In this document: positions 1-9,900 of the stretch, in pieces
How the letters are laid out: each line of letters opens with the position of its first letter
How positions within the stretch are numbered: the first letter of the stretch is position 1
NCBI GenBank assembly: GCA_965644315.1
Contig: CBFFRQ010000069.1
Span: 1,240,001-1,304,000 of the forward strand
DNA length: 64,000 nt
Direction: 5' to 3'
DNA from: Caecitellus pseudoparvulus
Taxonomy: Eukaryota > Bigyra: Bicosoecida
Notes under the pieces: model-generated
Database searches by the model: none
The model's input: the letters and a program-made list of their open reading frames with translations, nothing else
What the model was told of the DNA's origin: nothing
Position numbers and translations under genes: made by a program

Positions 1-15
1 GACCCAATCACACCC

Positions 16-2256
16 ATGGCATGTGTGAAGCACACGCATCGTCGAGCAAGCACCCCGTTCGCAATGATTGGCACATCCCCCATAAAGCCGGACCCAGAAC
101 TCGAAAGCAAAGATATGGCGCCAGCTGTGAAAGTGGCCCCGCAGAGAGCGCAGGCGCTGCTTGAGGCACTGATGTCCCAGGCGGCAGACTTGCGAGGCAG
201 CATGTTCAATCACCCAAAGTGGCTTCCGGGGCAAGAGCAGGCAGTTTCTGCAGCTCTGCTTCACAAGGACATCGTCCTCAGCATAGCACCCGGTGGTGGA
301 GGAATGCTTCCAGTCTTCCTTGCCTCCCTGGTGCAGTCAGGGGTCACTGTTGTGGTTGGAGTAGATGAGCTGCGTATGCAGGTGTATGCCCATGATTTGC
401 GACACCGGGGTGTGCGCGCCAGAGTCCTAGCCTCAGGGGAGAGCCCAGAAGAGGTGAAATCAATCAAGTCAGGGCTGTGTCCGTCTGGCGAGGCAGCAGC
501 CTCATGCCAGCTGGCGTTGCTATTCGTGTCTGCCCACAAAGTTATGCGTGGACGGTGGCTTCAGAGCGCATTGGCAAAGCTGGCACTGGCCGGGCAGCTC
601 CAACGGTTTGTCATTCTAGATGCACAGAGAGGAAGCCCACTATGTCCTTCCTTCCGCCGTGATGTGCGATCACTTTCAGCACTGCGGCAGGTTTTCCCAG
701 GGGTCCCGGTCACCTGCTGCACCACAAACAGCCAGCCAGCCCTTCACCGCGACGTCGTAAGCATCATGGCCATGACTTCGCCTGAGATTGTGTGCGCCCC
801 TTGCACACTGCACAAAGCGACACTGCGCGTGGCTGCGCGCCGTGGCCTGGCCCGAATGGCTGCAGAGGTCGCCAAGCTTCACTGCAGGGCCACTGAGTGC
901 CTTCCCGGACAGGCCATTCGTGGAGTAGTCTTCTGCAAGTCCGGCAAGGAAGCTGAGCGTCTGAAGGCTGAGCTTGTCAAGTGTGCACCTTCGCATGTGC
1001 CTGCCCTGCTTGCGCTGCCTGACGCTGGCATCAAGCAGCTGGGCACTCTTCAGGAATGGGCGAGCGCAGGCAGCTCCATCATTCTGACAGTTTCAGGGAC
1101 AAGCCTTCCACTGAGTCGCGCACAGGTTCAATTCGCTGTGCACACAAGTGTGCCACGGTTTCCGGACACACTTCTTCGTGATGTTGGACGAGTTCATGCT
1201 GGGGGCGGCCATGTGCTGCACGTCCTGCTGCACAACCCAGGGGACTTGCCCGAAGTGGAGAGCGAGAGCGGCGGAACGGTGCCATTGGGCCTTTCTGCTG
1301 ATGAAGCTGCCGCCTATCGGGAGCTCATGATGCAACACCAGAGAAGCCTCCGAGGCGCTCTTCAAACCATGCGCACTTTTGCTGAAGATGACAGCTTGTG
1401 CAGAAAGCAGTACCTGCTACAAGCGTACTGCGATGAATCCCCCGCACTCCCTGGACCCCCGGAGCTCTGCTGTGATACTTGCGCCCACCAGGTGGCCTGT
1501 GAGGGCAGTGAACAGGGCACTGTGGCTCAACGTGCTGGAGTGCGACAGCTTCAGGAACTGAGTGTGGGTCCAGCCTGTATCGCTGCCATGCAGACACTGC
1601 GCGAGTCCCAGTCGCCACCCACGCTCGTGCAGCTAGCAGAGGTCCTGTCTGGGCAGACTGAGGTAGCCCTGACCAAGAGCCAAGCCCGAGCATGCATTGC
1701 ACTCATGGCGCGGTGTGGGCGGCTTCGCTTACTTGCAGCTGGAGGCGTGACAGGGGTAGCGGCCAGCCCCCGCGTATTCTTGGCCGAGGAAGTGAAGCAA
1801 GCGGACAGCGAAGCGAGTGAGCCAAGCACCTTGCCTGCAACCATGGCGTGGCGGAGGCGTGCCCCCTTGAAGCCGTACAGCTGGGGGGTGGAGCAGCCGG
1901 AGGCTAGGCCTGCTGCGCTTGCCGATGCACCTTGTGACGCGGCGGCCACCGTCGCTTCTGCTCCTGTTGCAGCGCCTTGGGCTGTCTCTCTCACCCGCCT
2001 GGTAAATGGCCAGCCCGCCCTCCCAGCTGCAGGCACGAGCAGCGAAAGATGTGAAGCAGCCACTCAGCAGGTGCTGACATCGTCAAAGCAGGCAAACGGG
2101 GCAGCCAGCACCGCCAGCGCTGTTGCAGCGAAGCAAAACACGAGAGCCAGGGTCAAGGCACAAGAAAGAAGGGCGGCTCAAAAGCTGCTGCAGGCGCAAA
2201 AGGCTCGCATGAAGAATGGCAGCAGCATTTTGTCATTCTTCTCCGCGGTGGAGTGA
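16..2256 (+). CDS. Degenerate RecQ-family helicase-like protein (catalytic motifs lost)
   Basis: The 746-aa ORF follows the RecQ layout. Residues about 63-100 resemble the RecQ motif 0/I region (FNHPKWLPGQEQAV, then a glycine run), but the Walker A Lys is gone (GGGGM instead of GGGKS). Near residue 200 the DEAH box reads DAQR. The second RecA lobe is recognisable at about 300-400, but the motif VI arginine-finger region reads DVGRVHAGG instead of QEIGRAGRDG. A zinc-like segment follows (Cys at about 462, then CCDTC near 485), then a winged-helix-like stretch and a basic tail ending in SSILSFF, which resembles a PCNA-binding PIP box without the Gln. The family unwinds DNA with ATP; this copy probably cannot and may be a scaffold (inference). 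No in-frame stop lies in the 15 bases upstream, so the true start may be outside the window. It overlaps NELF-A tail-to-tail by 24 bp. Confidence 0.7.
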   Translation: MACVKHTHRRASTPFAMIGTSPIKPDPELESKDMAPAVKVAPQRAQALLEALMSQAADLRGSMFNHPKWLPGQEQAVSAALLHKDIVLSIAPGGGGMLPVFLASLVQSGVTVVVGVDELRMQVYAHDLRHRGVRARVLASGESPEEVKSIKSGLCPSGEAAASCQLALLFVSAHKVMRGRWLQSALAKLALAGQLQRFVILDAQRGSPLCPSFRRDVRSLSALRQVFPGVPVTCCTTNSQPALHRDVVSIMAMTSPEIVCAPCTLHKATLRVAARRGLARMAAEVAKLHCRATECLPGQAIRGVVFCKSGKEAERLKAELVKCAPSHVPALLALPDAGIKQLGTLQEWASAGSSIILTVSGTSLPLSRAQVQFAVHTSVPRFPDTLLRDVGRVHAGGGHVLHVLLHNPGDLPEVESESGGTVPLGLSADEAAAYRELMMQHQRSLRGALQTMRTFAEDDSLCRKQYLLQAYCDESPALPGPPELCCDTCAHQVACEGSEQGTVAQRAGVRQLQELSVGPACIAAMQTLRESQSPPTLVQLAEVLSGQTEVALTKSQARACIALMARCGRLRLLAAGGVTGVAASPRVFLAEEVKQADSEASEPSTLPATMAWRRRAPLKPYSWGVEQPEARPAALADAPCDAAATVASAPVAAPWAVSLTRLVNGQPALPAAGTSSERCEAATQQVLTSSKQANGAASTASAVAAKQNTRARVKAQERRAAQKLLQAQKARMKNGSSILSFFSAVE

Positions 2257-3826
2257 CGCTGCAGTTTCCTCATCCACTTTGCGGGTGCGCTTGCGTCTCA
2301 CGTACTTCCCGGAGCCGTCAAACGAAAGCTCCATCAGCCGCTTGACCTGCATGGCCGCCCCTTCTCCATCGCTGGTCTCCTCCATTGACAAGAGGATCGT
2401 GTACTTCAAATCTGTGGCCCCAGATGGGGCATCGGCTGGAGCATTCTTGCGATCCATGACAAACCGTCGCAGCACTGCTGCGTCTGCGCCAGAAATGTGG
2501 GTGGCTTCAGCCATAATGTTTGCCAAGAACTGTTCACGCTTGGCAACGGAGGGATCTTCGGCGCCAGATGGCGCAGGTGCTTGTGCGTGTGGTTCCCGGG
2601 CACGCTTGTGTCCCCCCACTCCCCCCGCCCGGGCAGCGGAAGAGAGCGCTGCCAGCGACTTTCCCTTGCGGAGGCGCGATGCAGCCTGCTTTTCTTTGGG
2701 CTGGGCTCGTTTGCGCTCGGCTTCTTTTTGTTTTTTCTCCTCGATGGCCTTGATCTCTGCCTTCACTGCCTCCTCCCGCTGCTTGAACAGGGCGCTCCAG
2801 TGCGAAATCTCAGTTGGCGCTGATTGATGACCAGGGTCAGGTGCTCCGACACTTGCATCAAGAAGGGAATCTAACTCATCCAAGTGGCTCAAATGGATCG
2901 ACAAGTGAGTTCCACCCTTCCCAGAAAGTCGGTAACCCGGCTGAAAGTGACCAGGAGGGCTGGCCAGTGCTGGGTCCGGCAGAGATGCGAGGAAGCTCCG
3001 CAGGTCTTGCTTGCCGCGCTCCTCAGCAGGGAGCGCCTCGACTCGACTGTCTACGAATTCAGAGCTATGCCCCCCCACTTGCTGCTTGCTGGGGCAGCCC
3101 AGATTTCCAGGGGCCACAAGGTGAGTGTAGCTTGAAGCTCGGTGGCTGGTGTACGGAGCTGGCGACTCGTCGCAGGCCTCGCCATCGACCACAGGAAGCT
3201 CCTTGCCTGTTGCCAGTGCTTCAAGAAGCGCCTTCTGTGCGTCTTCTAGAATGGATGAAAATGCAACCCCATCTGTGCAGGCGCTTAGAAGGAAGCAACG
3301 GTTCAACCGAGCTCGGCGCTTGAGGTGTGGGGTTCCACGTACATGCGGCTGCCATTTCGGCCACGAGCCCATCCAGTCGCGCATCTAAAGGTCCACACAG
3401 ATCCTTGTTTTCATGCTCGTCGATGGCTGGGCACAAGCGCACCACAAGCCCAGCTGTGATGGGCAGCCACTGCAGGTGAGGGAGGCCAGAGCGAGAGCCA
3501 GCCGGCTGCTGAGCGACGACGTGCACATCCCTTGCCAGCTGGAGACAGTCCATGAGCACCTGTTGGTTTTCATCATACCATCTTCGTGGCTTGCAAGCCA
3601 GCATGAACAACGCGTTTGCCTGGGTGTTGGACAGCGGGAGTTGAACAGCGCTGCACATGCCAAGAGGACTGTGTGCCTGCTCACGCACCAGGTTCCAGAC
3701 TTCGAAGTCATGCTGCACATCGGCAGCTGACTGGAGTGCTGCATGGACATGTGAAATATCGACATCAGCGAAGCGATGAGGCGTGAACCCGCCAGACATG
3801 CGCTCAGGAAGGGAGGGCTTGTCCAT
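2233..3826 (-). CDS. NELFA: Negative elongation factor A (NELF-A) homologue, two exons
   Basis: NELF-A is a subunit of the nuclear complex that holds RNA polymerase II in promoter-proximal pause. Inferred exons on the minus strand are 3826-3343 and 3272-2233, joined by a 70-nt intron (donor GTACGT, acceptor TGCACAG) that restores frame, giving 507 aa; human NELF-A has 528. The N-terminal part matches the NELF-A N domain around QANALFMLACKPRRW and the following helices. The C-terminal part (KREQFLANIM, LRRFVMDRK, then KYVRRKR) matches the conserved NELF-A tail. The middle is a charged, low-complexity linker with a predicted coiled coil. The last 24 bp lie inside the RecQ-like CDS on the other strand. 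The call rests on remembered family features, not on a search. Confidence 0.75.
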
Positions 3827-4010
3827 GGTCCCGCGGGTTTCGCCAGCGTTTCACTATGTGCCTGCCGGCAGATAAACAAGTCCTGCAAATGAGTCACACG
3901 GCGCAAAACAAGTGCCTACAAGGCGCATACAAATCTTGTGAAAGGATGCATGTGCCTTTGGATTGTGATCGACTTTCACCGGCTGCTAAATTCAACGGAG
4001 GGTTTGAGCG
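3827..4010. promoter_or_regulatory. Divergent upstream region of NELF-A and the 902-aa gene
   Basis: A 184-bp spacer separates the start codons of two divergently read genes, so both promoters must lie here or inside the genes. The plus strand carries TGCTAAATTC at 3984-3993, a weak version of the TGCGGAAWTT word, 17 bp before the ATG at 4011. No TATA box is evident. Confidence 0.4.
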
Positions 4011-6719
4011 ATGGCAGCTGCTTCGCGGCTGCACGCAGCAGTGCAAGAGGACTGCAAGGCCCACACAGACTCTGCGGCAGCCAGCAGAGCATCCAAGCAT
4101 GCACTGGGCTTGCAGCTGTACAGAGATGGCAGGCGACGCATGCAGCGCCTGCTCCGGGAGGTTATCGCAGAGTGTGAGCGAGCCACAACGGCTTGTGGCT
4201 CGCTGGCAGCAGCGGCTGCGAGGCAAGCTCTCCAAGACGTTGCGGGCAAGCTCAGGAGGGAGCGGGCCTGGAGAGAGGAACTCACAAGAAGCCATGTTCA
4301 TGGCACTCCTTTCCTGCAAACGAAAGTCGTGAGGCCTAGAGGACAGCAGGAGCTGAGGCAGGTGTTGCCTGCCGTCTTACGTGACGACCCAACGGTCAAG
4401 CATGCCGCCTCAACTTCTCTGGCAGGCCGCTCAGCCGGATTTCGTGTGATGGCTGCATGTGTTGCAAAGTGCAGAGCGCCGCTGCCCATGCGGGCAGAGT
4501 GTGCTTCTTCGGCAAGGCAGCTCGTGCGAGGCATGTTGCGTGGGGCTGGTGAAGGTCCGCCGCAAGCCAGGCTCCCAGCAGCGACGCTGCTGCTACACCC
4601 CCAGCCACTCGAGCACATACTTTGTGAAAGTGTTGCTGAGGTTGCCCATGGTGGGCAGGTCGGTCGCGCAGAGCGGTGGCCAGCCGGCCTGCGGCTAGCA
4701 GCGACACGACTGTTCGTTGCTACCTGCCCAGTAGCGGTGCACCCTGCGTTTGCACAAGCAAGCGTGGAGACTCTGATGAAGCTAGACCTGCAAGGCGATC
4801 CTTTGGCTCTCACCTCCTCCGCGTGTTCGGTCGCGCAGTACATCTCTGCATGCTACCCTGGCTTACCTGAAAGTGCCACACGTTCAAGCCAGGTGACTTC
4901 GTGGGAGGTGAGACACTGCCGGCGGATGAGAGCCGATGGCGCTGAAGAACCAGTGGCAGGGGCTGATTTTGCTGGAGAACTGCCTGCTGTGGCGGTTACC
5001 GCAGCAGGTTGCTTTGCCCCAGCCCAGCTGCTGGCCCTCCTCGCCCATGTTGACTCAGTCCGCTTGCTTGCGACGAGCCTTCGAAGTCCGGTGGGAACGC
5101 TGCCCAGAATGTGGGCGACAGGTATACTGCAGTGGTTTGGAACGGAAGGTATCGAATGGGCGACTGTGCAGGCTTTGTTTGTGGCTGTCACCGCGCCTGG
5201 GCATGGAACAGTCTTGGCTCCTTTGTCTTCAGCTGGCGTGCTTGCGCTGCTACAGCACTACTTTCCAGGGGCCTGGCAGGCAGCGAAAGAAACCGGATGC
5301 TCTGCATTCCTCGGACCCAGCCAGCCTTTGGACTTGTCCAGTTCCCTGCACGTCTGGCTCCCCTTTTCCCAGTACCCCCAGCTTGCAGCTGCCTTGCAAG
5401 CAGGAAGTCAAGCTGACACAGCAGGCGCCCCCCCTCCTGACCTGCCTTGCACCCTCACCACAGCCCAACCAGTATCCGCAGCTTCACAGGGAATAGTCCT
5501 CGTTGTGGACAAGTGTGATTCAGTTGACCCAGGTTTGTTTGAGTGGCCTGCCTCTGCGATCGCCATGGCCCGCGACGCTGCGGATCCGCTGCGGGCTTGC
5601 GCTAAGGAAGTGCTGCTGCAAGACACAGATACACCTCCTGGGGAGGCAATGAGCAGTGCAGGGGAAAGCGCGCGTGCTTTGATGGATTCCTCTGCCTGCA
5701 TTCCTTGCAGCGGATGCTGGTGGCGAGGGTGTCCAAACGCAGCTCCCGCCTCGCAGCTCACATCGTCACCAGAAGCAGCACTGGCAGATGTCATGGCTAG
5801 CATGCAGCCTGGTGGCGTGCCTCGCCTTGGCGGGCGCCATAGGAGGGTGCTGCTGGCCCTCACTCGCTGCTGCCATGCTTGCCAGTTAAAAGGGTTTGCC
5901 TTGCTGGCACCGACGCTTGGCAAGGCTTCCAGCACTGGGGATGCCTTCACTGAGGTTGCACGACACTTACCGCGGCATGTGCTGTCCAAGCGCGCCCCCG
6001 CTGAAGCGACCCCTGCTGCTGTACTATCCTGGCATGCGTCAGTCGTCCCCGCACATGCAGGGACAGCTCCTCTGCTTCACATCCCCAAAGATTCGTCATG
6101 GCTTGTTCACGAGTTGTTGAGTGCAGGGTTACATGCCACCGTCAGAGCATTCTTCGAACAGCTTGTTCGCTCTGTAGCAGAGCGCGGCGCGCCTGATCCT
6201 CAAGCTGGCCCTTTTGACGCGACTCTTGCTGCAGTCGTCCCCGCTTTCGCCCTACCGCCCCCATCCCTCACATGGCAACCAGGTGTTCCTCTCACTGGTG
6301 CTCCGCAGCTGCTGGCAGGCGTTTCTCTGACCCGCGAGGCTACCAGGGTGGCTTCAAGGGAGCTCGCAGGTCTGCAGGAGCTGCTCCAGGAAGAGCAGGC
6401 AGTCATAAGCGCTCTACAAGAGCTCCAGCGTACGCGGCATTTCCCGTCAAGCGAGCTTGCGAAGTTGCAAGGGATCCGGAAAGGCATAGAGCAGCGCCGC
6501 CAGCAACTGCTGTCCAGGGTTGAAGCAGTGCGGTCAGCGCCAGTGCAAGGACAAGGCGGTCCCGCTGGGGCGTTTCCTCCTATATCTCTTGCCATTGCCG
6601 ATGCACAGCTGGCACAGGTGTCCCTGGAAATCGAGTACGCTCGTGCGAAGGCTGAGGCGCTGAACCAGCTACTGGACCGGATCCAGCGGGCCGGGCCTGG
6701 CAAGCGGAAGCAAGAGTGA
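4011..6719 (+). CDS. Unrecognised 902-aa alpha-helical protein with C-terminal coiled coil
   Basis: This is a single uninterrupted ORF with an ATG 17 bp after a weak upstream motif. I do not recognise a family. The N-terminal ~120 residues are basic and helical. The middle is Ala/Leu-rich and looks like an alpha-solenoid (for example around residues 390-460). The C-terminal ~150 residues form a clear Gln/Glu/Leu-rich coiled coil, ending in the basic tail GKRKQE. No signal peptide or TM helix is evident. The divergent arrangement with NELF-A could mean co-expression. I considered another NELF subunit, but saw no convincing similarity. Confidence 0.6.
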   Translation: MAAASRLHAAVQEDCKAHTDSAAASRASKHALGLQLYRDGRRRMQRLLREVIAECERATTACGSLAAAAARQALQDVAGKLRRERAWREELTRSHVHGTPFLQTKVVRPRGQQELRQVLPAVLRDDPTVKHAASTSLAGRSAGFRVMAACVAKCRAPLPMRAECASSARQLVRGMLRGAGEGPPQARLPAATLLLHPQPLEHILCESVAEVAHGGQVGRAERWPAGLRLAATRLFVATCPVAVHPAFAQASVETLMKLDLQGDPLALTSSACSVAQYISACYPGLPESATRSSQVTSWEVRHCRRMRADGAEEPVAGADFAGELPAVAVTAAGCFAPAQLLALLAHVDSVRLLATSLRSPVGTLPRMWATGILQWFGTEGIEWATVQALFVAVTAPGHGTVLAPLSSAGVLALLQHYFPGAWQAAKETGCSAFLGPSQPLDLSSSLHVWLPFSQYPQLAAALQAGSQADTAGAPPPDLPCTLTTAQPVSAASQGIVLVVDKCDSVDPGLFEWPASAIAMARDAADPLRACAKEVLLQDTDTPPGEAMSSAGESARALMDSSACIPCSGCWWRGCPNAAPASQLTSSPEAALADVMASMQPGGVPRLGGRHRRVLLALTRCCHACQLKGFALLAPTLGKASSTGDAFTEVARHLPRHVLSKRAPAEATPAAVLSWHASVVPAHAGTAPLLHIPKDSSWLVHELLSAGLHATVRAFFEQLVRSVAERGAPDPQAGPFDATLAAVVPAFALPPPSLTWQPGVPLTGAPQLLAGVSLTREATRVASRELAGLQELLQEEQAVISALQELQRTRHFPSSELAKLQGIRKGIEQRRQQLLSRVEAVRSAPVQGQGGPAGAFPPISLAIADAQLAQVSLEIEYARAKAEALNQLLDRIQRAGPGKRKQE

Positions 6720-6950
6720 AGCCCAATGTCACAAAATCCACCGGGCCACATTTCAGTCTGCAGCTTTGCTGCACACTTGTTCTTGGCCCCGTCGTTCGCT
6801 CCGGTGCGAGGGCGTACCTTCTTCCAGTTGGTGCTCGTCGCAGGAGACCACTTGCCTCTGGCTCCGAGGTGGGCTGATGAAGTGCTTCTGGTGGAGCGAG
6901 AAGCGTGGATTTCATTTTACTCACATATAAGCAACGCAGTCTTGGGAAGA

Positions 6951-9900
6951 ATGTGGTTGCTCTGGCGCCGTGGCCTTCGCGCAGCATTGCTGCTGTTGCT
7001 CGCAGCGTTACACCGCCTGTCCCCACAGCTGGCAGTCGGCGCCCCCTTCACTACACACGAACTAGGGCGCACAGATACTGCAAGCAGGCATGCTGGTTCA
7101 TTGTCTGAAAGCACTGTCCTCCTTGAAGGGTTACCGTTCCCGGCTTGGCGAGCGGGAGGCAGTGCGTGCCGTCTGGCGGCGCGTTTCGTACGGAAACTCC
7201 TCGCTGCACACACGCCACGTCGTCCCCCTCGTCACAGACACTGCCATCGAAGCTCGAATCGGTTTCGGGAAAGACCAAGTAGGCTGGTGTCACCTCATCC
7301 CGCGCGGCCCTGTTCCCTTGCCAGCTTGCTCTTTGGACGTCTCCCACGAGTCTGTCCTCTCAATCCAGTCTGGCGGACAGCGCTGCCAAGCACGCCTTGA
7401 CGGGCATGGCCCGAAAGTGAAGAGGTGGGCTTGTACACCACAGCGGCGCGAACTCACGGCGCCGGCAGCACTCCCACTGGCCACCCCCATGTCCAAGTCA
7501 AGCCTGGGGCCAGTGGAGGAGCTGTCGATGCTAGGTTCCGACGTGGCAACTCCCCACATGGACCATTTTGCAGTTCGAATCCGCCATGCAGACCTTCTTG
7601 CAACTGGGCAGCTACCCAGTCAGTGCATTTCGAGCACTTGCACATTCCATGTCTGGTTGCGGCACTGGCTGCCGCTGGATCTGGCAGGTCTCGTACCCAG
7701 TGGCACCCTTAGCTCTCAGTGTGACACGCTGGCCGCCCTCGCACGACTCCCGGGGCCCAGCCCACCGTCTGTGGCCTGCCGTTCGTCCCCTTCCTACCAA
7801 GTTTCTGGGCTTCCTGGGGACCCTCGTGCGATGGTAGGCTTCGTGACCCAGTATTCTGCAGCTTCCCCTTTGTCAGCCATTGTGGACAACCACGCCCTCA
7901 GCATGTTAAGTAAGAATATTAGCTGGCTTCAAAAACAAGTCAGCACTTCTTCTGGAGCAGTGAATACCTTGGCCCCTCGTCTCATCCGCCTGTCTCCAGG
8001 AGATGATGTGGCGTGGGCCGTTTCAGTCACTCTGCCTGCCAGCGCACACGCTGTGCAAGGCGGCTCCCTTTTCGGGTCGGTGGGCATGGAGGTTGCCTTT
8101 GAAGGTAGTGCACCACTTTTGGCAGGCGAAGTCATGGTCTTCACAGACCATAAGGCAAGGCGGGCTCGAGCATCAAGCCCTTCCATCTTGGTAGCTCCTC
8201 ATTCTTTGCTGGGTGTGGACACAGAATCAACTCCAAGCAGAGTTCAGAGTGTCCTGGGTGGCACACGAGCTGCTTGCGTGGAAGTAAGCTTGTCTCACCA
8301 GCCCTTTCCATCTCCTGTGCGTGTCATGCTCGAGCTACCCGCAACCAGGCACGGCGTGCGCTTCTCGGATCAAGTTCCAGGCTTTACGCTGGGCACGACC
8401 CTTTGTGGAAACGGCACGGCCTTGTCAACTGCAGCTGAACGAGTATTCTCATCCATGATGTGGGACAGGCCTCAGCTTGTATGTGCTTGTACAGACACAG
8501 ATGCCAGCGCGGCGAGGCCGTCGACTGACACGTGGCTGCCCCTCTCTGCATCTGCAGCGTCCACTTTGGCTTCTGACCCAGGGTACATCACAACGCGTGA
8601 TGTGTGGGGTTCCGCTGTATCTGCAATTGTCAATGCTTCTGGTCTGCCTGCGCCTTCTGGTGTGGGCTTTCTTCTCGAGGCAGAACTGCCTTGGCGAGTC
8701 GTGGGGCCCACTACTTTTACTCTTGGTGAGCAGCAGCAAGGCATTCAGCACATCACGTACTCTCTTTCCGGAGAGGCCATCTCTGGCTCTCCTGGGGTTT
8801 CTCCCCTGAGCACGTGCAGCGTCGCCCCGCGCTGCTCGACGCCAAGTGCGACGCTGGCGCTGGGGCGCTCCATTCTTGATCCCTCATGGATTGCAGAAAT
8901 GTCAGATTCAAGCACATGGAGCCACGATATCGCCCTGGCTGCTAATGTCTCCATAGGCTCTTCTCTTTGCTTCCTCCATGTCGCTTGTGCCAACACCTCA
9001 TTCGGTGAAGTGCAGCCGCTTAGGATGCAGCTCTTGAAGGCTCAAGCAGCTGTGACCCGGCCCTCTGCAGTGTCAGCAAGGGTCGTCGAGCACACTCCAG
9101 CCATGATCATTCGCTTTAATGTTGCGACGGATTGCTCTGGCGGAGTCATTGGACCACAGGAAGCAGCGCCATGCAACGAACTTGGCGTATTGGCTGACGA
9201 GACACTTGAGGAGCTATCGGCGCGGGTTGACCCGTCAAACGCACTTTGTTTCTGGAGAACTAGCAAGACACTTGTTGTGGATGTTTCAAGGGATGGCGAA
9301 GGCATCACAGCCTTGCAACTGCTCACACATGTCGGTGTGGTACCAGGTTCTGTTTGCCTCGAGGCAAGCCAGCAGCAACAGAGCCGGCACTGCATGCTGG
9401 GGGAGGGTCCCGTGGTGCAAACTTTGCCTTTGCAGCATGCTGCTCCCGTGCCCACTCCCATTTTGGCAGAAACGCGTGCTGAGATGGAATGGGTTGACAT
9501 TTCATGGGCTGGGGTCTCCCATGGAATGATTCCCGACTCAGTGTTCTGGCCAGGAGGTTCTCATTGGGAGCGCTTAAACTCAAGCAATCTACAAGACCTG
9601 CAGTCTGCAATCGGCTTCAGGGGCTCATTCAGAGGCTCTTGCGACGCCATTTTGATGCCCCACTCAGTGAACAGGCTGGGAATCGGTTCCTGGTGTGAGT
9701 GGAGGGATGCTGCCACGTTGCGTGTCCACCTTGGCACCGCTCACAGCCTCATGCCAGTGGGTTTGACATCCAATGATTCACTTACCACGTCGACAAGTGC
9801 TCGGGGGCTCACATTTATGCCTGCCACCGTGCGCATTGGTCATGAAGGAAGTGGGTCGCTGGCACGGGCCTTGCTGTCTGCCCTTGACCCACATCGGTCT

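Noticed and set aside
4011-6719. Second NELF subunit (NELF-B or C/D)
   Set aside because: The position beside NELF-A is suggestive, but I saw only a single short resemblance near residue 110, not enough for a call.
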